Of a stretch of 52,048 bases of DNA, positions 49,264 through 52,048 are shown piece after piece (the stretch's first letter is position 1; each line of letters starts with the position of its first letter). The DNA comes from Mycobacterium sp. (GTDB lineage: Bacteria > Actinomycetota > Actinomycetes > Mycobacteriales > Mycobacteriaceae): positions 123,362 through 175,409 of the forward strand of contig JAOPVX010000020.1 of the NCBI GenBank assembly GCA_025965975.1, given 5' to 3'. The notes beneath the pieces are model-generated. The model was not told the origin of the DNA. It saw only the letters and a program-made list of their open reading frames with translations, and did not search any database. Position numbers and translations under genes: made by a program.

Positions 49264-50622
49264 CTAACGAAACAACACTGCGGGGTTGAGGTATCCGGTC
49301 GGGTCGAAGGCGACCTTGACCGCGCGCATCGCCGCGATATCGGCCTCGGTTCGCGACATCGACACGTAATCACGCTTGCGGGTGCCGACGCCGTGCTCGG
49401 AGCTGACGTTGCCGCCGCGGCGGGCGATCAACTCCATCATCGCCGAGTACAGCTCGCGCTCGTGGTCGGCGTCGAGCACACACCGCACCAGATTCAGGTG
49501 CAGGTTGCCCTCGCCGACGTGACCGAAAAGCACGGGAATCGCGGCGGGGGCATGGTTGGCGACCAGCTCGGCCGATTCGGCCGCAAAACCCCCGATCGCC
49601 GACAACGGCAGGGACACATCGAATTTCAGCGGCGGCCCGTACACGCCGAGCACTTCGGCGACCGATTCGCGGACCTGCCACAGCCGCTGCTGTGCGCCGA
49701 CGTCGACGCCGACGGCCGGCTCGCCCGACACCCGCGCATCCTCAAGCGCGTCGGCCAGCCGCTCGGTTTGGTCGGTGTCGCCGGCCAATTCGATGAGCAG
49801 CTGCCACGCGCCGGTGACGGGCGCCGTAACCCCGACGTGCTCGGCGGTCAGCGCGCTGGCGCGTGCGTCGATCAACTCCAACGCCACGATGCCGTCGGTA
49901 TCGCGGAACGCACGGCCGGTTTCGACCAGCGCGTCTAGGTCGTCGAACCCGCAGATCGCGGTGACCCGGTGCGCCGGGGTCGGGTACAGCCGCAGATCCA
50001 GCGCGGTGATGACGCCGAGCGTGCCCTCGGCGCCGACGAACAGCGATGCCAGGTCGTATCCGGTGTTGTCGCGGCGAACCTGGCTGTGCCGCTGCACCAA
50101 CGACCCGTCGGGCAGTGCCACATCAAGGCCGATGACCTGCTCGCCCATGTTCCCGTATCGGACGGTGCGAAGTCCGCCCGCGTTGGTCGACGCCATCCCG
50201 CCGACCGTCGCCGAATCGCGCGCGGCCAGGTCGACCCCGAACACCAGACCGGCAGCCGACGCTGCGCGCTGCACTTCGGCAAGCGTCGCGCCGGCACCGA
50301 CGCGAATGCGCCGCTCGACAACATCGACCGCACCGACGTCGCGCAGCCGTTCGGTAGACAGCAGCACATCGTCGTGTTCGGGCACGGTGCCCGCGACCAA
50401 AGATGTCCGGCCGCCCTGCACGGTGACGTATGTGCCCGCGTCGCGGCAGGCGCGCAGCACGGCGGCGACCTCGTCATCCGACCCCGGCCGCACCAGCACG
50501 CCGGCGTGCCCGCGATAGCGCCCGGTGTGATCGACGCTGCGACCGTCCAGCACGTCGGGATCGGTGATGACGTGCGCCGTGCCCACGATCCCGGCCAGTG
50601 TGTCGGTCAGCGTTGAGGTCAT
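49264..50622 (-). CDS. FAD-linked (D-lactate/glycolate-type) oxidase, Rv1257c-like
   Basis: 452 residues. An N-terminal FAD_binding_4 (PCMH) domain has RPGSDDEVAAVLRACRDAGTYVTVQGG and VFGVDLAARDSATVGGMASTNAGG (key STNAGG). A C-terminal FAD-oxidase C domain has PVLFGHVGEGNLHLN and the final GNVSSEHGVGTRKRD with its conserved His. Relatives oxidise 2-hydroxyacids and pass electrons onward. The ATG at 50622 has AAGGAC upstream. It was probably the second gene of an SDR-oxidase operon until the TnpB element inserted 36 bp before its ATG. Confidence 0.92.
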   Translation of the reverse strand: MTSTLTDTLAGIVGTAHVITDPDVLDGRSVDHTGRYRGHAGVLVRPGSDDEVAAVLRACRDAGTYVTVQGGRTSLVAGTVPEHDDVLLSTERLRDVGAVDVVERRIRVGAGATLAEVQRAASAAGLVFGVDLAARDSATVGGMASTNAGGLRTVRYGNMGEQVIGLDVALPDGSLVQRHSQVRRDNTGYDLASLFVGAEGTLGVITALDLRLYPTPAHRVTAICGFDDLDALVETGRAFRDTDGIVALELIDARASALTAEHVGVTAPVTGAWQLLIELAGDTDQTERLADALEDARVSGEPAVGVDVGAQQRLWQVRESVAEVLGVYGPPLKFDVSLPLSAIGGFAAESAELVANHAPAAIPVLFGHVGEGNLHLNLVRCVLDADHERELYSAMMELIARRGGNVSSEHGVGTRKRDYVSMSRTEADIAAMRAVKVAFDPTGYLNPAVLFR

Positions 50623-50741
50623 CGAAGTGTCCTTCGGCTGCAAATCCTGGACTTCAATCCTGGATCAAGGCCGATCCCAAGAGGTGCCGGCGTGCTAGTG
50701 CCGGGTTTGTCGGTGTCGGTGTCGGTGGTTACGGTGCGGAT

Positions 50742-51926
50742 ATGTCGCGGTTTCGACTGTTGCCGACCCCTGAGCAGGAGCAGGCATTGTTGGCGCACTG
50801 TCGGGACGCGCGGTATGTGTGGAATTTGGCGGTGGAGCAGCAGCAGCATTGGCAGCCGGGCCGCAAGGCTCCTGGCTATCTGGAGCAGTGCGCGCAGTTG
50901 ACGGAGGCCCGCGCCGAGTACGGGTGGCTTCGTGCCGGCAGTCAGACGGTGCAGCAGCAGGCGTTGCGGGATTTCGCGCAGGCCATGCGGAACTTCTTCA
51001 GCGGCACGCACCGCCGCCCCATGTGGCGTAAAGCCGGTGTGCACGAAGGGTTTCGGCAGGTCGCGGTTAAACCGCATCACGTCGATCGGCTGAACCGCCG
51101 CTTCGGTCGGGTCTGGGTGCCCAAGGTGGGCTGGGTGCGGCTTCGCCTGTCGCGGCCGGTGCCAGCGGGTGTTAAGTCCTACCGGGTTACCCGTGATCGG
51201 GCTGGCCGCTGGCACGTCGCGTTCGCGCACATCCCCGACCCGATCTTCGGCCCGGGTGACTGCAGCGTGGTCGGCATCGACCGCGGTGTTGCCGTGTCGG
51301 CGGCGCTGTCCACCGGCGAGCTGCTGCACGCACCCGCCCTTACTCCGGGTGAGTCGAAACGGCTGACGGTGTTGCAGCAGCGGCTCGCCCGCTGCCAGCG
51401 TGGCTCCAACCGCCGCAAGGCGACGAAACGGGCGATCGCGAAGCTCAAAGCCCGTGAGAGGGATCGGCGTAAGGACTGGGTGGAGAAAACGACCACCGAC
51501 CTCGCGCGGCGGTTCGACGTGATCAGGGTCGAGGCTCTTGACGTGCGGGCGATGACCCGCTCCGTGCGCGGCACCGTCGAACAGCCGGGCGCGGGAGTGG
51601 CCCAGAAACGTGGGCTTAACCGCGCGATCAGCCGAAGTGGCTGGGGTCCGCTCCTCGCACGCTTGCAGCACAAAGCTTTCGGCCGGGTCGAGCAAGTGCC
51701 GGCCGCGTACACGTCGCAACGATGCTCCGCGTGCGGGCACGTCGCTCCCGGGAACCGCAAGAGCCAAGCGGTCTTCGAGTGCGAAGCCTGCACCGCCGGT
51801 CGGTGCAACGCCGACGTCAACGCCGTACGCAACATCGCCGCCGGACGGGCGGTGACAGCACGGGGAGACCTCGGCACTAGCCGGTCTGCGAACCGTGAAC
51901 CTCAACTCTGCTCTCCTGCCGCATAG
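50742..51926 (+). CDS. tnpB: TnpB, RNA-guided nuclease of the IS605/IS607 type
   Basis: 394 residues. The N-terminal OB-like domain (MSRFRLLPTPEQEQALLAHC, VWNLAVEQQ) and central helical part lead to the split RuvC domain. Its acidic residues are Asp180 (GIDRG), Glu264 (RVEALDVRAM) and Asp358 (CNADVNAVRNI). A zinc ribbon lies at Cys328, Cys331, Cys347 and Cys350. All key residues are present, so the nuclease is probably active. TnpB cuts DNA beside the element's TAM using an RNA made from the right end. TACGGT lies 6 nt before the ATG, giving a leaderless message. It is transcribed against the surrounding minus-strand genes. Confidence 0.92.
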   Translation: MSRFRLLPTPEQEQALLAHCRDARYVWNLAVEQQQHWQPGRKAPGYLEQCAQLTEARAEYGWLRAGSQTVQQQALRDFAQAMRNFFSGTHRRPMWRKAGVHEGFRQVAVKPHHVDRLNRRFGRVWVPKVGWVRLRLSRPVPAGVKSYRVTRDRAGRWHVAFAHIPDPIFGPGDCSVVGIDRGVAVSAALSTGELLHAPALTPGESKRLTVLQQRLARCQRGSNRRKATKRAIAKLKARERDRRKDWVEKTTTDLARRFDVIRVEALDVRAMTRSVRGTVEQPGAGVAQKRGLNRAISRSGWGPLLARLQHKAFGRVEQVPAAYTSQRCSACGHVAPGNRKSQAVFECEACTAGRCNADVNAVRNIAAGRAVTARGDLGTSRSANREPQLCSPAA

Positions 51927-51947
51927 GTAGGTAGATTGGGTTGAAAT

Positions 51948-51967
51948 CCCCCGGCCTCAGCCAGGGG
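51948..51967 (+). ncRNA. Right-end hairpin, probable omegaRNA scaffold end
   Basis: CCCCCGGC-CTCA-GCCAGGGG gives an 8-bp stem with one C-A mismatch just after tnpB. In IS605-type elements the guide RNA spans the tnpB 3' end, and its guide is the sequence beyond the element, here starting TAGGGCGCTCC at 51978. Only the hairpin is seen directly; the RNA boundaries are inferred. Confidence 0.5.
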
Positions 51968-51973
51968 AGGACG

Positions 51974-52048
51974 TCAATAGGGCGCTCCTCCGTCTATTCC
52001 GATGGTCTGCCCGGTGAGGAAGCCGCACCGCGGCGACAACAGAAAGGC
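51974..52048 (-). CDS. Short-chain dehydrogenase/reductase, C-terminal end only
   Basis: The last 24 codons of a minus-strand gene that enters from beyond the window's right edge. They read FLLSPRCGFLTGQTIGIDGG and then APY, the standard end of a FabG-like SDR (SGxxxxxDGG pattern with GQTIGIDGG). The TGA at 51974-51976 lies in the insertion element's terminal bases, and the original stop is regenerated. It was probably co-transcribed with the FAD oxidase. Confidence 0.8.
   Translation of the reverse strand, partial: AFLLSPRCGFLTGQTIGIDGGAPY

Larger units (their letters stand above)
50658..51977 (+). mobile_element. TnpB-only IS200/IS605-type element, about 1.3 kb
   Basis: The left end follows TTCAA (50653-50657), a plausible target/TAM motif, with a GGATC-AAGGCC-GATCC hairpin at 50662-50677. 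The right end carries a hairpin (51948-51967) and ends GTCAA (51971-51977). No tnpA is present, so it must be moved in trans. Joining the flanks gives TTCAA-TAGGG, which restores the SDR stop codon, supporting these limits. The ends are inferred by hand and may be off by a few bases because of the shared TCAA. Confidence 0.7.

Overview
The window is about 52 kb of high-GC actinobacterial DNA whose gene content and order follow the Mycobacterium tuberculosis Rv1204c-Rv1257c neighbourhood closely. Differences (a malic enzyme beside mdh, a citrate-lyase-like gene, a suppressor-of-fused-like gene after sugC, an extra ECF sigma module, a TnpB element, several decayed genes) point to a non-tuberculous, probably rapid-growing Mycobacterium/Mycolicibacterium. 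All identifications come from reading translated sequence against remembered families; no search was run.

Layout. 1-7.1 kb: the N-terminal part of an ATPase gene (minus), then LOG, fadD6, folP2, gpgS, a DivIVA-like membrane protein, tag and a DUF3117 gene (plus). 7.1-9.7 kb: the divergent glgM/glgC pair. 9.7-12.0 kb: two adjacent broken genes (DUF4126 and a CocE/NonD-type hydrolase). 12.0-14.7 kb: an ECF sigma factor with a SnoaL-like tail, divergent from a small membrane protein across a 60-bp nested dyad, plus two ICMT/PEMT-like membrane proteins. 14.7-18.0 kb: an ABC exporter (Rv1217c-Rv1218c type) with its TetR regulator and a 34-bp operator. 18-22.3 kb: an O-methyltransferase opposite the envelope-stress cluster sigE-rseA-htrA-tatB. 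22.3-29.6 kb: mrp, a lytic-transglycosylase-like secreted protein, DUF1003, an MgtE-N/CBS protein, a CitE-like lyase, two DUF4190 proteins and an Rv1234-like protein. 29.7-34.9 kb: the trehalose importer lpqY-sugABC with a SUFU-domain gene coupled to it. 35-40.2 kb: corA, mdh, malic enzyme, lpqZ and an SDR. 40.2-45.4 kb: a decayed methyltransferase remnant, kgd and an Rv1249c-like protein. 45.5-49.3 kb: two MFS exporters. 49.3-52.0 kb: an FAD-linked oxidase and the end of an SDR gene, separated by a TnpB-only insertion element.

Metabolic themes. GpgS starts methylglucose lipopolysaccharide synthesis. GlgC/GlgM supply ADP-glucose and maltose-1-phosphate for alpha-glucan. LpqY-SugABC recycles trehalose. 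Kgd, Mdh and the malic enzyme sit at the 2-oxoglutarate/malate node. SigE-RseA-HtrA-TatB is the envelope-stress block.

Recurring signals. Many genes have a TANNNT -10 hexamer exactly 6-7 nt before the start codon, which fits leaderless transcription. Short tandem repeats or G/C-run palindromic mini-elements sit inside coding regions (glgM, the O-methyltransferase, the kgd 3' end, the DUF4126 gene, the large MFS gene). The TnpB element can be removed on paper to restore an SDR-oxidase operon, with the element sitting at the SDR stop codon.
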